Under the pieces are notes generated by a model. That model saw only the letters and a list, made by a program, of their open reading frames with translations, did not search any database and had not been told where the DNA came from. From the NCBI RefSeq assembly GCF_009830105.1, contig NZ_WURB01000038.1:1-33910 (forward strand): a stretch of DNA of 33,910 nucleotides, in the 5' to 3' direction. Positions 15,376 to 23,755 of the stretch are shown here, piece by piece. The stretch's first letter is position 1; each line of letters opens with the position of its first letter. The stretch is from Microvirga makkahensis. Lineage in GTDB: Bacteria > Pseudomonadota > Alphaproteobacteria > Rhizobiales > Beijerinckiaceae. The translations under genes were made by a program, and so were the position numbers.

Positions 15376-15636
15376 CTAAAAATCGCTGGCGAGGCCCTTC
15401 ACCTCCCAGTCGTCGTAGCGAACGGGCTCCAGGCCACCTCGGCCCTGATGCTCCTTCTCCTTGGCGATCTCCGCCGCACGGGCGTCGATCTCCTGCCTCC
15501 GCCGGGCGGCCTCTTCCAGGGCCCGCTGGGCTGCGGCCGGGAGCGCCTTCCCGGGCGCGGCTCCTTCGGGGATGGGCGCCTGGATGGTTTCCTGAGTGGT
15601 TTCCTGGCTGGTGTCTGGGGTGTCGTTGATGCTCAT
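15376..15636 (-). CDS. DUF1674 protein, succinate dehydrogenase assembly factor 4-like
   Basis: This 86-residue protein has a disordered Gln/Thr/Pro-rich N-terminus (MSINDTPDTSQETT) and an Ala/Arg helix with the sequence ALEEAARRRQEID. It ends in the diagnostic motif RGGLEPVRYDDWEVKGLASDF. This ending defines DUF1674, the family of mitochondrial Sdh8/SDHAF4, which protects free flavinylated SdhA during assembly of complex II (family knowledge; not proven for this protein). A longer frame runs upstream to 15909, but the part before the ATG at 15636 is low-complexity and overlaps the divergent htpX. The gene points away from htpX and ends 16 bases before the ECF41 promoter. Confidence 0.85.
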   Translation of the reverse strand: MSINDTPDTSQETTQETIQAPIPEGAAPGKALPAAAQRALEEAARRRQEIDARAAEIAKEKEHQGRGGLEPVRYDDWEVKGLASDF

Positions 15637-15787
15637 GAGGAAGCCTTTAACAGGCCCGGAACCCCTGCGGGAGAGGCACGTGGGCGCGGGTGGACGCGAG
15701 TGGGGCGCGGGCGCTCTTGGTGGCGAGCTGAACCATTCCCACATGAAGGTTCGAAAGGATGAAGTCCTGCACGAGGTGGAGACCCCG

Positions 15788-16708
15788 ATGAACACCGTCA
15801 AGACCGGAATGCTGCTGGCGACCCTCATGGCCCTGTTCGGCGTCGTGGGATATCTGCTCGGCGGCGCGACGGGCATGATGATCGCCCTGGGCCTTGGCCT
15901 GGCCACCAATCTCTTCGCCTATTGGAACTCCGACCGGCTGGCGCTCGCCGCCCACCGCGCCGTCGCGGTGGACGAGAGCACTGCGCCGGATCTGGTCCGC
16001 ATGGTGCGGGATCTCGCCCACAACGCCGGCCTGCCCACGCCGCGGGTCTACATCATCGAGAACCCGCAGCCCAATGCCTTCGCCACCGGCCGCAACCCGG
16101 AGAACGCGGCGGTCGCGGCCACCACGGGGCTTCTCGACATGCTCTCCTACGACGAGGTCGCGGGCGTGATGGCGCACGAGCTCGCCCATATCAAGAACCG
16201 CGACACCCTGATCATGACGGTGAGCGCCACCATCGCCGGCGCCATAGCGACGCTGGCGCAGTTCGGATTTCTCTTCGGCGGGCGCGGGGACGACCGGCCC
16301 AATCCCATCGTCATGCTGGCGACCGTCCTCATCGCGCCGATCGCGGCCATGATCATCCAGATGGCGATCAGCCGCTCGCGGGAATACGACGCCGACCGGG
16401 TGGGCGCGGAAATCTGCGGCAACCCCCTGTCGCTCGCCTCGGCTCTCGCAAAAATCGCGGGCGGCGTGGCCCACGTGCCCAACATGGATGCGGAGCGCCA
16501 TCCGGCCACCGCGCCGCTCTTCATCATCAACCCGCTCTCGGGCCGCGGCATGGACAATCTGTTCTCCACGCATCCCGCGACGGAAAACAGGATTGCGGCG
16601 CTCCACGCTTTGGCGCAGGAGATGGGAGCAGCGCCGCAAAGCGGCTTCTTCACACAGAGTTCAACCAGTCCCTGGGGCCAGCCGCCCCGACGCGGACCCT
16701 GGGGTTAA
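15788..16708 (+). CDS. htpX: Zinc metalloprotease HtpX
   Basis: This 306-residue M48 protease has two N-terminal membrane helices (about 7-23 and 27-45). The zinc motif is H130-E-L-A-H134 in MAHELAHIKNRDT, and a third ligand lies in SREYDADRVGAEICG. Two further hydrophobic segments lie between them (ATIAGAIATLAQFGFLF and VLIAPIAAMIIQMAI). HtpX degrades misfolded inner-membrane proteins with its active site facing the cytoplasm. The ATG at 15788 has GGAG 6 bases upstream and gives the standard length; an in-frame ATG 45 bases earlier is possible but lacks support. The C-terminal tail after THPATENRI is Gly/Pro-rich. rsmB follows after four bases. Confidence 0.95.
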   Translation: MNTVKTGMLLATLMALFGVVGYLLGGATGMMIALGLGLATNLFAYWNSDRLALAAHRAVAVDESTAPDLVRMVRDLAHNAGLPTPRVYIIENPQPNAFATGRNPENAAVAATTGLLDMLSYDEVAGVMAHELAHIKNRDTLIMTVSATIAGAIATLAQFGFLFGGRGDDRPNPIVMLATVLIAPIAAMIIQMAISRSREYDADRVGAEICGNPLSLASALAKIAGGVAHVPNMDAERHPATAPLFIINPLSGRGMDNLFSTHPATENRIAALHALAQEMGAAPQSGFFTQSSTSPWGQPPRRGPWG

Positions 16709-16712
16709 GATT

Positions 16713-18023
16713 TTGGATCAATCGCAAGAACAGGCGGGCCTCGGCCCCCGCCGCCTCGCCTGGCTGGCGGTGACGGAAACGATGAAGCGGCGCGTACCGC
16801 TCGACGACGTGCTGGACGAGCTCTCCCCCAAGGAGAACCTCTCCCCGCGCGACGAAGCCCTGGCACGGGCCATCGCCATCGTCACCTTCCGCCGCCTCGG
16901 CACCCTCGGCCGCGCGCTCAACGAGCGCCTCAACCGGGAGCCCAAGGACGAACGTCTGCTGCATCTTCTCGCCACCGGCGCGGCGCAGATCCTGTTTCTC
17001 GACGTGCCGGACCATGCGGCCGTCGACAGCTCCGTGCGGCTCGCCCAGGAGGACGCGAAGCTCCATCACGCGGGCGGTTTCATCAATGCTGTCCTGCGGC
17101 GCGTCGCCCGGGAGCGCGACATGATCCTCTCGCAGCAGGAGCCCTGGCTCGACACGCCGACCTGGCTTGAGGAGCGCTGGGTCGCGCAATACGGCGAGGA
17201 GCTTGCCGCGAAGATCGCCGAGGCGCACCGCTCGATGGCCTCGGTGGACGTTTCCGTGAAAGATGACGCATCGTCATGGGCCGAGCGCCTCAACGGTGTC
17301 CTGCTGCCGACCGGCAGCATCCGCCTCGTCGAGCGTACCGCGATCCGCGAGCTTCCAGGCTTCGAGGAGGGTGCGTGGTGGGTTCAGGACGCCGCCGCCG
17401 CCCTTCCCGCGCGCCTCCTGCGCGCGAAGGCGGGCGAGCGCATCGCGGATCTCTGCGCCGCGCCGGGCGGCAAGACGGCGCAACTCGCCGCCGCCGGCGC
17501 GAACGTGCTCGCGGTCGATCGCTCGGCGAAACGCCTGAAGCGGCTAGAGGAGAATCTCGCCCGCCTCCGCCTCGAGGCCGAGACCCGCGCCATCGATGCG
17601 GAAAAGCTCGACGAGGTGCCGTTCGACGCGATCCTGCTGGATGCGCCCTGCTCCGCCACGGGCACGATCCGCCGTCACCCGGACGTGGCCTGGACCAAGA
17701 GCGAGGAGGACATCCGCAAGCTCTCCGGCCTCCAGATGCGCCTGCTCGACAAGGCGGCCAGCCTGCTCAAGCCCGGCGGGCGCCTGGTCTATTGCACCTG
17801 CTCCCTGGAAGCCGAGGAAGGCGAGCGGCAGGCCGCGGGCTTTCTCGCCCGTCATCCGGACTTCGCGCGCCAGCCGGTGACGGCCGAGGAGATCGGCGGC
17901 CTCTCCGAATGCCTCACGCCCGAAGGCGACGTGCGCACCCTGCCGTGCCATCTCGTCTCGCCCGGGCAGGAGCGCAGCGGCCTCGATGGCTTCTTTATCG
18001 CACGTTTCGTGAAAACCTCCTGA
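16713..18023 (+). CDS. rsmB: 16S rRNA m5C967 methyltransferase RsmB
   Basis: This protein has about 436 residues. The N-terminal part (about 1-130) is the NusB-like RNA-binding domain (RLAWLAVTETMKRRVPLDDVL). The rest is a Rossmann methyltransferase with SAM motif ADLCAAPGGKTAQLAA. Motif IV is DAILLDAPCSATG (C313) and motif VI is VYCTCSLEAEEG (C363); the 50-residue spacing matches the two catalytic cysteines of E. coli RsmB. The enzyme methylates C967 of 16S rRNA. The start is not certain: no ATG precedes the conserved region, and a TTG at 16713, four bases after the htpX stop, gives a complete domain. An ATG at 16782 would cut into it. Cotranscription with htpX is likely. Confidence 0.93.
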   Translation: MDQSQEQAGLGPRRLAWLAVTETMKRRVPLDDVLDELSPKENLSPRDEALARAIAIVTFRRLGTLGRALNERLNREPKDERLLHLLATGAAQILFLDVPDHAAVDSSVRLAQEDAKLHHAGGFINAVLRRVARERDMILSQQEPWLDTPTWLEERWVAQYGEELAAKIAEAHRSMASVDVSVKDDASSWAERLNGVLLPTGSIRLVERTAIRELPGFEEGAWWVQDAAAALPARLLRAKAGERIADLCAAPGGKTAQLAAAGANVLAVDRSAKRLKRLEENLARLRLEAETRAIDAEKLDEVPFDAILLDAPCSATGTIRRHPDVAWTKSEEDIRKLSGLQMRLLDKAASLLKPGGRLVYCTCSLEAEEGERQAAGFLARHPDFARQPVTAEEIGGLSECLTPEGDVRTLPCHLVSPGQERSGLDGFFIARFVKTS

Positions 18024-18252
18024 TCGTGCGTCCTTCTCCACGGACGGGCCAGGAGCCACAAAAGCCGGCGCGGTGAGCCCGCTTCTTCGAGGCGCGGTGC
18101 GCGCCCGGCCATGACACGGCGGCGCCAATCCGGCAGGAGACAACATCTGTTGAAAGCGATTACAACTGCAGGTGCTTACGGGCTGTTAACCAGTCGGCAG
18201 GAACTCGCCTCTATGCTGGCGCGGACGAGCATGACGTGAAGGAGCGCCACGG

Positions 18253-20013
18253 GTGGATTTCGGGCCAGATCGCTGGCGTCTGTACAAGCTTGCCCTCGCC
18301 GAGGCGAGCCGCGCCATGCGTGGAGCAACGGTCTGGAGCCTGTCCAAGGTGTTCTTCGGAACGCCGATGCCGACGCGCCTGCTGTTCGCGCCCCAGGATC
18401 TCCGCACCGCCGATCCCACCATCGCAACCGACATCTATTCCGGCTTCTTCGCTTTCGCAGGCCGCGCCATCACCACGAGCGGCCGCTCGCCCTTCGCGTT
18501 CACGCCGCCGAGCCGGGCATGGGCGGAGGCGCTCTACGGCTTCGGATGGCTGCGCCATCTCCGGGCGGCCGGCACCGCACTCGCACAGGCCAACGCCCGC
18601 TCGCTGGTGGACGAGTTCGTGTCCTCCAAGCTCGGCGACAGGACCATCGCCTGCGAGACTCGGACCGTCGCGCGCCGCCTCATGTCGTTCATCAGCCAAT
18701 CGCCGCTGATCCTGGAAGGCGCGGATCACGCATTCTACCAGCGCTTCCTGCGCCTTCTCGGCCAGCATGTCCGCGAGCTGGAGCGGCACGTGCGCTCTGG
18801 CGCCCTGCCCCAGCAGCAGCTGATGGCAGCCATTGCACTCTGCTATGCGGGCCTGTGCTGCGAGGGTCTCGACCGGCACCTGCGGCGTGCAAGCCGCCTG
18901 CTCGCCCGGGAACTGGAACGCCAGATCCTCGCCGATGGTGGACATGCCAGCCGCAATCCCCGCATCATCGTCGATCTTCTCTTCGACCTGCTGCCACTTC
19001 GCCAGATGTTCGCGAGCCGCGAGGTCGATACGCCCGAGGCCCTGCTCAACGCCATCGACCGCATGCTGCCCATGGTACGCATGTTCCGGCACGGCGACGG
19101 CACCCTCTCGCATTTCAACGGCATGGGGGTGACGGCGGCGGATCATCTCGCCACTCTGCTCACCTATGACGACATGCGCAGCCAGCCGATCCAGCACGCT
19201 CCCCACACGGGCTACGAGCGGATGGAGGCCGGCCGCTCCCTGCTGGTGGTGGATGTGGGCAGACCGCCACCGACGGCTCTCTCCACCGAGGCTGGAGCGG
19301 GCTGCCTCTCCTTCGAGTTCTCCTCCGCTTCGCAGCGCATCGTGGTCAATTGCGGCACGCCGCGGATCGCAGGCGACCCCATCATTCAGGCAGCACGCTC
19401 GACGGCGGCGCATTCCACCGCCTCGATCAACGACGTCTCGTCCTGCCAGATGGTCGGCGACAGGGGAAACTGGCTGAACCGGCGGATTGCGCGGTGGCTC
19501 ATGCGCCGCATCGGACCCGTGGTGCTCTCGGGCCCCGAGCGCGTCACCTCCGAGCGGAGCGAGCGCGAGCACGCGCAGATCCTCACCGCCAGCCATGACG
19601 GCTACCGCCCGCGCTTCGGCCTCACCCACGAGCGACGGCTGCAGCTCTCGCCTCAGGGCAATCTCCTGGAGGGCGAGGACATCTTCTGGGGAGAAGGCAG
19701 CGCCGCCGCCACGGCGGAGGCGGTCATCCGCTTCCATCTCGCCCCCGGCGTCAAGGCAAGCCGCGCGCAAGGAGGGCGCGTGGTCATGCTCGTCCTGCCC
19801 AACCATGAGGCTTGGCAGTTCACGGCCATCCCCTCCGAGGCCTCCGTCGAGGACAGCGTCTTCCTGGCCGCGCCCGACGGCATGCGCCGCACGGAGCAGA
19901 TCGTGCTCGGCATCCGCCCGAGCGTGACGCCATCCGTCCGCTGGCGCTTCGAACGGCTGGCGCGCAGCTTCAACCCGAACCAGCCGGGGGGGTCGACGGC
20001 GGAACTGCTCTGA
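18253..20013 (+). CDS. Heparinase II/III family protein
   Basis: This 586-residue protein starts with GTG, with AAGGAG 9 bases upstream. The N-terminal two thirds (about 60-340) form a helical toroid-like region (FGWLRHLRAA, HVRELERHVRSGALPQQQLMAAIALC). The C-terminal part (about 345-580) is the heparinase II/III beta-sandwich, with VVNCGTPRIAGD, STAAHSTASIND and DGYRPRFGLTHERRLQL. No signal peptide is evident. Characterised relatives are polysaccharide lyases, but the alphaproteobacterial form next to rsmB and purH has no proven substrate, so lyase activity is only inferred. The rsmB-heparinase-purH order is recurrent in Hyphomicrobiales. Confidence 0.85.
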   Translation: MDFGPDRWRLYKLALAEASRAMRGATVWSLSKVFFGTPMPTRLLFAPQDLRTADPTIATDIYSGFFAFAGRAITTSGRSPFAFTPPSRAWAEALYGFGWLRHLRAAGTALAQANARSLVDEFVSSKLGDRTIACETRTVARRLMSFISQSPLILEGADHAFYQRFLRLLGQHVRELERHVRSGALPQQQLMAAIALCYAGLCCEGLDRHLRRASRLLARELERQILADGGHASRNPRIIVDLLFDLLPLRQMFASREVDTPEALLNAIDRMLPMVRMFRHGDGTLSHFNGMGVTAADHLATLLTYDDMRSQPIQHAPHTGYERMEAGRSLLVVDVGRPPPTALSTEAGAGCLSFEFSSASQRIVVNCGTPRIAGDPIIQAARSTAAHSTASINDVSSCQMVGDRGNWLNRRIARWLMRRIGPVVLSGPERVTSERSEREHAQILTASHDGYRPRFGLTHERRLQLSPQGNLLEGEDIFWGEGSAAATAEAVIRFHLAPGVKASRAQGGRVVMLVLPNHEAWQFTAIPSEASVEDSVFLAAPDGMRRTEQIVLGIRPSVTPSVRWRFERLARSFNPNQPGGSTAELL

Positions 20014-20105
20014 TTGCAAGCCTGAAACGCCGCCCTGTCGGGTTTCCATCTCAGACCCGTCGTGCTATCGCGCCCGCATTCTTACCCCTTCATGGAGCGG
20101 CCGCC

Positions 20106-21698
20106 ATGCCGAGCGATCTGAAGCGCGTGTCCCGCGCTCTGCTTTCCGTATCCGACAAGACGGGTCTCGTGGACTTCGCCAGGACATTGTCCGAACGGGG
20201 CATCGAGCTGGTCTCCACCGGCGGCACTCACAAGGCGCTGAGCGAGGCCGGCCTGCCCGTGAAGGACGTGAGCGACCTCACGGGCTTTCCCGAGATGATG
20301 GACGGGCGCGTGAAGACCCTGCACCCCCTCGTCCATGGCGGCCTTCTCGGCATCCGCGCCAACCCCGAGCATCAGGCGGCCATGCTGGCCCACGGCATCC
20401 AGCCCATCGACCTCCTGGTGGTGAACCTCTATCCCTTCGAGGCCACGGTTGCAGCGGGCAAGCCTTACGACGACTGCATCGAGAACATCGATATCGGCGG
20501 CCCTGCCATGATCCGCGCGGCAGCCAAGAACCACGGCGACGTGGCCGTAGTGGTGGACGGCGCCGACTATGCCGCGGTTCTCGCCGATCTCGCCGAGCAT
20601 GACGGCGCGGTGACCTTTACGCTCCGCCGCCGCCTCGCCCAGAAGGCCTACGCCCGGACGGCCTCCTACGACGCGGCGATCTCCAACTGGTTCGCCAACG
20701 AGATCGACGAGGCGACTCCGCCTTTCCGCGCCATCGGCGGAACCCTGGCCGAGGTGATGCGCTACGGGGAGAACCCGCACCAGAGCGCCGCTTTCTACCG
20801 CACCCCCGAGCAGCGCCCCGGTGTCGCCACCGCCCGCCAGGTGCAAGGCAAGCAGCTCTCATACAACAACATCAACGACACCGACGCGGCCTACGAGGCC
20901 GTGGCCGAGTTCGATCCGCAGCGCTCGGCGGCGATCGTGATCGTCAAGCACGCCAACCCCTGCGGCGTCGCGGAGGGCGCGAGCCTGACGGAGGCTTACG
21001 AGAAGGCCCTGCGCTGCGACCCCGTCTCCGCCTTCGGCGGAATCGTCGCCATGAACCGCCCGCTCGACGCGGAGGCCGCGAAGGCCATCACGGAGATCTT
21101 CACGGAGGTGATCATCGCCCCCGACGCGAGCGAGGAAGCGATCAGGATCGTCGCCGCGAAGAAGAACCTGCGCCTGCTGCTGGCAGGCGGCCTGCCCGAC
21201 CCGCGCCAGCCCGGTTTCAACCTGCGCACAGTGGCGGGCGGCTTCCTGGCGCAGTCGCGCGACAACGCCGTGGTCGACGCCATGGATCTGAAGGTGGTGA
21301 CGAAGCGCGCCCCCTCCGAACGCGAGCTGGCGGACCTGCGCTTCGCCTTCCGCGTCGCCAAGCACGTGAGGTCGAACGCGATTGTCTATGCCAAAGACCT
21401 CGCCACCGTCGGCATCGGCGCGGGCCAGATGAGCCGCGTCGATTCCTCCCGCATCGCCGCTTGGAAGGCCGCGGAAGCCGCCAAGGCCGCGAACCTGCCG
21501 GAGACCCTCGCCAAGGGCTCGGTCGTCGCATCGGACGCCTTCTTCCCCTTCGCGGACGGCCTGCTCGCCGCGGCCGAGGCCGGCGCCACCGCCGTGATCC
21601 AGCCCGGCGGCTCCATGCGCGACGACGAGGTGATCAAGGCCGCCGACGAAGCCGGCCTCGCCATGGTCTTCACCGGTCATCGCCACTTCCGCCACTGA
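20106..21698 (+). CDS. purH: Bifunctional AICAR formyltransferase / IMP cyclohydrolase
   Basis: This 530-residue enzyme performs the last two steps of IMP synthesis. The N-terminal cyclohydrolase domain (about 1-145) shows LLSVSDKTGLVDFA, STGGTHKAL and GRVKTLHPLVHGGLL. The C-terminal formyltransferase domain has RYGENPHQSA, QGKQLSYNNINDTDAAYE, the catalytic KHANPCG, and a closing QPGGSMRDDEVIKAADE. The ATG at 20106 (MPSDLKRVSRALLSVSDKTG) follows GGAG by 9 bases. The open frame continues upstream to 19812 through the heparinase-like gene and is not used. The length is normal and all motifs are intact. Confidence 0.97.
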   Translation: MPSDLKRVSRALLSVSDKTGLVDFARTLSERGIELVSTGGTHKALSEAGLPVKDVSDLTGFPEMMDGRVKTLHPLVHGGLLGIRANPEHQAAMLAHGIQPIDLLVVNLYPFEATVAAGKPYDDCIENIDIGGPAMIRAAAKNHGDVAVVVDGADYAAVLADLAEHDGAVTFTLRRRLAQKAYARTASYDAAISNWFANEIDEATPPFRAIGGTLAEVMRYGENPHQSAAFYRTPEQRPGVATARQVQGKQLSYNNINDTDAAYEAVAEFDPQRSAAIVIVKHANPCGVAEGASLTEAYEKALRCDPVSAFGGIVAMNRPLDAEAAKAITEIFTEVIIAPDASEEAIRIVAAKKNLRLLLAGGLPDPRQPGFNLRTVAGGFLAQSRDNAVVDAMDLKVVTKRAPSERELADLRFAFRVAKHVRSNAIVYAKDLATVGIGAGQMSRVDSSRIAAWKAAEAAKAANLPETLAKGSVVASDAFFPFADGLLAAAEAGATAVIQPGGSMRDDEVIKAADEAGLAMVFTGHRHFRH

Positions 21699-22010
21699 GC
21701 CAAGGAACAGCGTCATCCCGGGGCCGCGCCGCCGGACCCGGGATCGCAGATCGTTACGTTTCCCGTCATGGCCGTCTCCGGACCTGATCCGGGGATCGGT
21801 CCCGGCCATCTCGATGGCAAGAGTGCAACGCCTCTCCGATCGGGATCACCGGCACAGGCCGGTGGTGACGGTTCCGCTGGTTTGAGGCCTCACCCGGCGG
21901 CCGCACCGCCCCATCCCTCCCCGCAAGAGGAAGGGAAAGGGGCACCGTTCCGACCGGGATGACGTTTCTCCATTCGCTTCCCACATCATTGGAACCGAAA
22001 GGAGACCCTG
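21699..22010. repeat. Intergenic region filled with palindromic elements
   Basis: These 312 bases hold no gene. A hairpin ATGGCCG...CGGCCAT (21768-21809) is followed after about 35 bases by ATCACCGGC/GCCGGTGGT (21845-21866, one G-T pair). This repeats the two-hairpin arrangement seen after acs at 11833-11915, with related sequence in between. Upstream CATCCCGGGGCC-type palindromes (about 21713-21745) and downstream GC-rich inverted segments (about 21890-21960) complete it. The ribosome site AAAGGAG of the next gene is at its end. Confidence 0.7.
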
Positions 22011-22331
22011 ATGATCGTCACCACCACGCCTGCCATCGAAGGCCGCCGGATCGCCGCCTATCGCGGCATCGTTTCGGGCGAGGCCATTCTCGGCGCCAAC
22101 GTCTTCCGCGATTTCTTCGCCTCCATCCGCGACGTGGTCGGCGGGCGCTCCGGCTCCTATGAGCGCGTGCTGCGCGACGGGCGCGACACGGCGATCCGCG
22201 AGATGGTCGAGGAGGCGCAGCGCCTCGGGGCCCATGCGGTCGTAGGCGTCCACATGGATTACGGCGCCATCGGCAAGAACGAAGGCATGATGATGGTGAC
22301 GGTGAGCGGCACGGCGGTGACGCTCGAATAA
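22011..22331 (+). CDS. YbjQ/UPF0145 family protein
   Basis: This 106-residue protein has the UPF0145 (YbjQ, formerly 'heavy-metal-binding') pattern. It begins MIVTTTPAIEGRRIAAYRGIVSGEAILGANVFRDFFASIRDVVGGRSGSYE and ends with AQRLGAHAVVGVHMDYGAIG and a short beta-rich tail. The family forms pentameric beta barrels. Its function is unknown and metal binding is not demonstrated. A strong AAAGGAG stands 9 bases before the ATG. The gene is isolated, between the palindromic region and the convergent UMF1 transporter. Confidence 0.92.
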   Translation: MIVTTTPAIEGRRIAAYRGIVSGEAILGANVFRDFFASIRDVVGGRSGSYERVLRDGRDTAIREMVEEAQRLGAHAVVGVHMDYGAIGKNEGMMMVTVSGTAVTLE

Positions 22332-22347
22332 AGGCTTCACGCCTTCT

Positions 22348-23751
22348 TCACGCCTTCTTCACGCCGCTCAGAAGCGCAAAGCCCGCGAGCAGGAACAGGA
22401 TCAGCACCGCCGGTCCTGCCGCTTGCGTCTGGAAGATCGCAGTGGCCACCGCCACGGCCAGCGGCGCGAGGAAGGACGTGACCTTGCCCGAGAGCGCCAG
22501 CAGGCCGAAATATCGGCCGGCCTCCCGGGCCGGCACGAGCCGCGCGAGCATGCTGCGCGAGGAGGCCTGGAGCGGGCCCGCCACCGCCCCGATGACGAGG
22601 CCGAGGGCGAGGAAGAGCTTTTCCGGCGCGCTGGCGTAAAGGCCTTCGCCGACGGGCCCCGTAGGAACGACGAAGAGAATGTGCTCGCGGTCCAGGGAGA
22701 GCACGCCGACGCAGACGAGCGCGAGGACGAGGATTGCACCCAGAATCACGGGCTTTGCGCCGAAATGGTCGTCGAGGCGTCCGCCGATCAGCGCCCCGGC
22801 CGTTCCTGTGATGGTGAGCAGAACCCCGAAGAGACCGAGTTCCGTCGCCTGCCACCCGAACACTCCGGCCCCGTAGATGCCGCCGAAGGCGAAGAGCGCG
22901 ACGAGCGCATCCTGGTAGATCATGTTGGCGATGAGGAAGCGCAGCACGCCCGGATGCCGCCGCGCATCGACGAGCGTGCTCCTCACCTGGGCAAGCCCCT
23001 GCCTCACCGCCGCGCCGAACGGCAATCTGGAGCGCGCGATGTCCGGGGTGAAGAGGAAGAGCGGCAGTACGAAGACGAGGAACCACAGGGCCGAGAACGG
23101 ACCCGTGATCCGGTCGCCTTCCCGCTCTCCGGGATCGAGACCGAAGAGAGGCGTGAATCCCAGAACCGTCCTGCCGCTGCCCGCATCGGCGGCCAGGAAG
23201 CCGAGCACGACCACGAGCGAGACCAGCCCGCCGAGATAGCCGATGGCCCATCCGGTGCCCGAAAGCCGGCCATAGCGCTCCGGCGGGACGAGATGCGGGA
23301 TCATGGCGTTGTTGAACACCGCCGCCACCTCCACGGCGATCGTGGCGAAGGCGAAGCCCAGCAATGCCACCGCGATGGCATGAGGCTGGCCCGGCGCGGA
23401 ATACCAGAGCGCGAAGGACGCGGCGAACAGCACGAGGCCGCAGGCCGCGATCCAAGGCTTCTTCGGCCCCGTGGCGTCGGCCACCGAGCCGAGAACGGGC
23501 GAGAGGACGGCAAGGGCCAAGCCTGCCGCCGCCGTCGCATAGCCCCATAGGCTCTGTCCCGTCACGGGGTCCGGCGCGAGCGCAGCGGCGAAATACGGCG
23601 CGAAGACGAAGGTCGTGACGAGGGTGAAGAAGGGCTGGCAGGCCCAGTCGAACATGAGCCACCCTAAGACGGCGGGACGCGAGGCCACGACAGGACGAAC
23701 CTGCGGCCCGTCCTCGCTCGTCGGACCGTCTCCTTCGACGATTTGCGCCAC
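22348..23751 (-). CDS. MFS transporter, UMF1/Atg22-like
   Basis: This 467-residue integral membrane protein starts with GTG. The N-terminal signature GWLMFDWACQPFFTLVTTFVFAPYF matches the UMF1 (YxiO/Atg22-like) branch of the major facilitator superfamily. About 11-12 hydrophobic helices follow, with the MFS loop GSVADATGPKKPW after helix 2 and GGRLDDHFGAKPV in the second half. The substrate is unknown; the yeast Atg22 relative exports amino acids from the vacuole. It begins four bases after the stop of the NAD-glutamate dehydrogenase, so cotranscription is likely and an amino-acid-related role is possible (inference). The stop codon lies inside an 11-bp tandem repeat (22335-22365). Confidence 0.88.
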   Translation of the reverse strand: MAQIVEGDGPTSEDGPQVRPVVASRPAVLGWLMFDWACQPFFTLVTTFVFAPYFAAALAPDPVTGQSLWGYATAAAGLALAVLSPVLGSVADATGPKKPWIAACGLVLFAASFALWYSAPGQPHAIAVALLGFAFATIAVEVAAVFNNAMIPHLVPPERYGRLSGTGWAIGYLGGLVSLVVVLGFLAADAGSGRTVLGFTPLFGLDPGEREGDRITGPFSALWFLVFVLPLFLFTPDIARSRLPFGAAVRQGLAQVRSTLVDARRHPGVLRFLIANMIYQDALVALFAFGGIYGAGVFGWQATELGLFGVLLTITGTAGALIGGRLDDHFGAKPVILGAILVLALVCVGVLSLDREHILFVVPTGPVGEGLYASAPEKLFLALGLVIGAVAGPLQASSRSMLARLVPAREAGRYFGLLALSGKVTSFLAPLAVAVATAIFQTQAAGPAVLILFLLAGFALLSGVKKA

Positions 23752-23755
23752 GCCT

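Noticed and set aside
18211..20049. 612-codon minus-strand open frame opposite the heparinase-like gene
   Set aside because: No recognisable motif, and the plus strand carries a family-typical protein in a conserved gene order.
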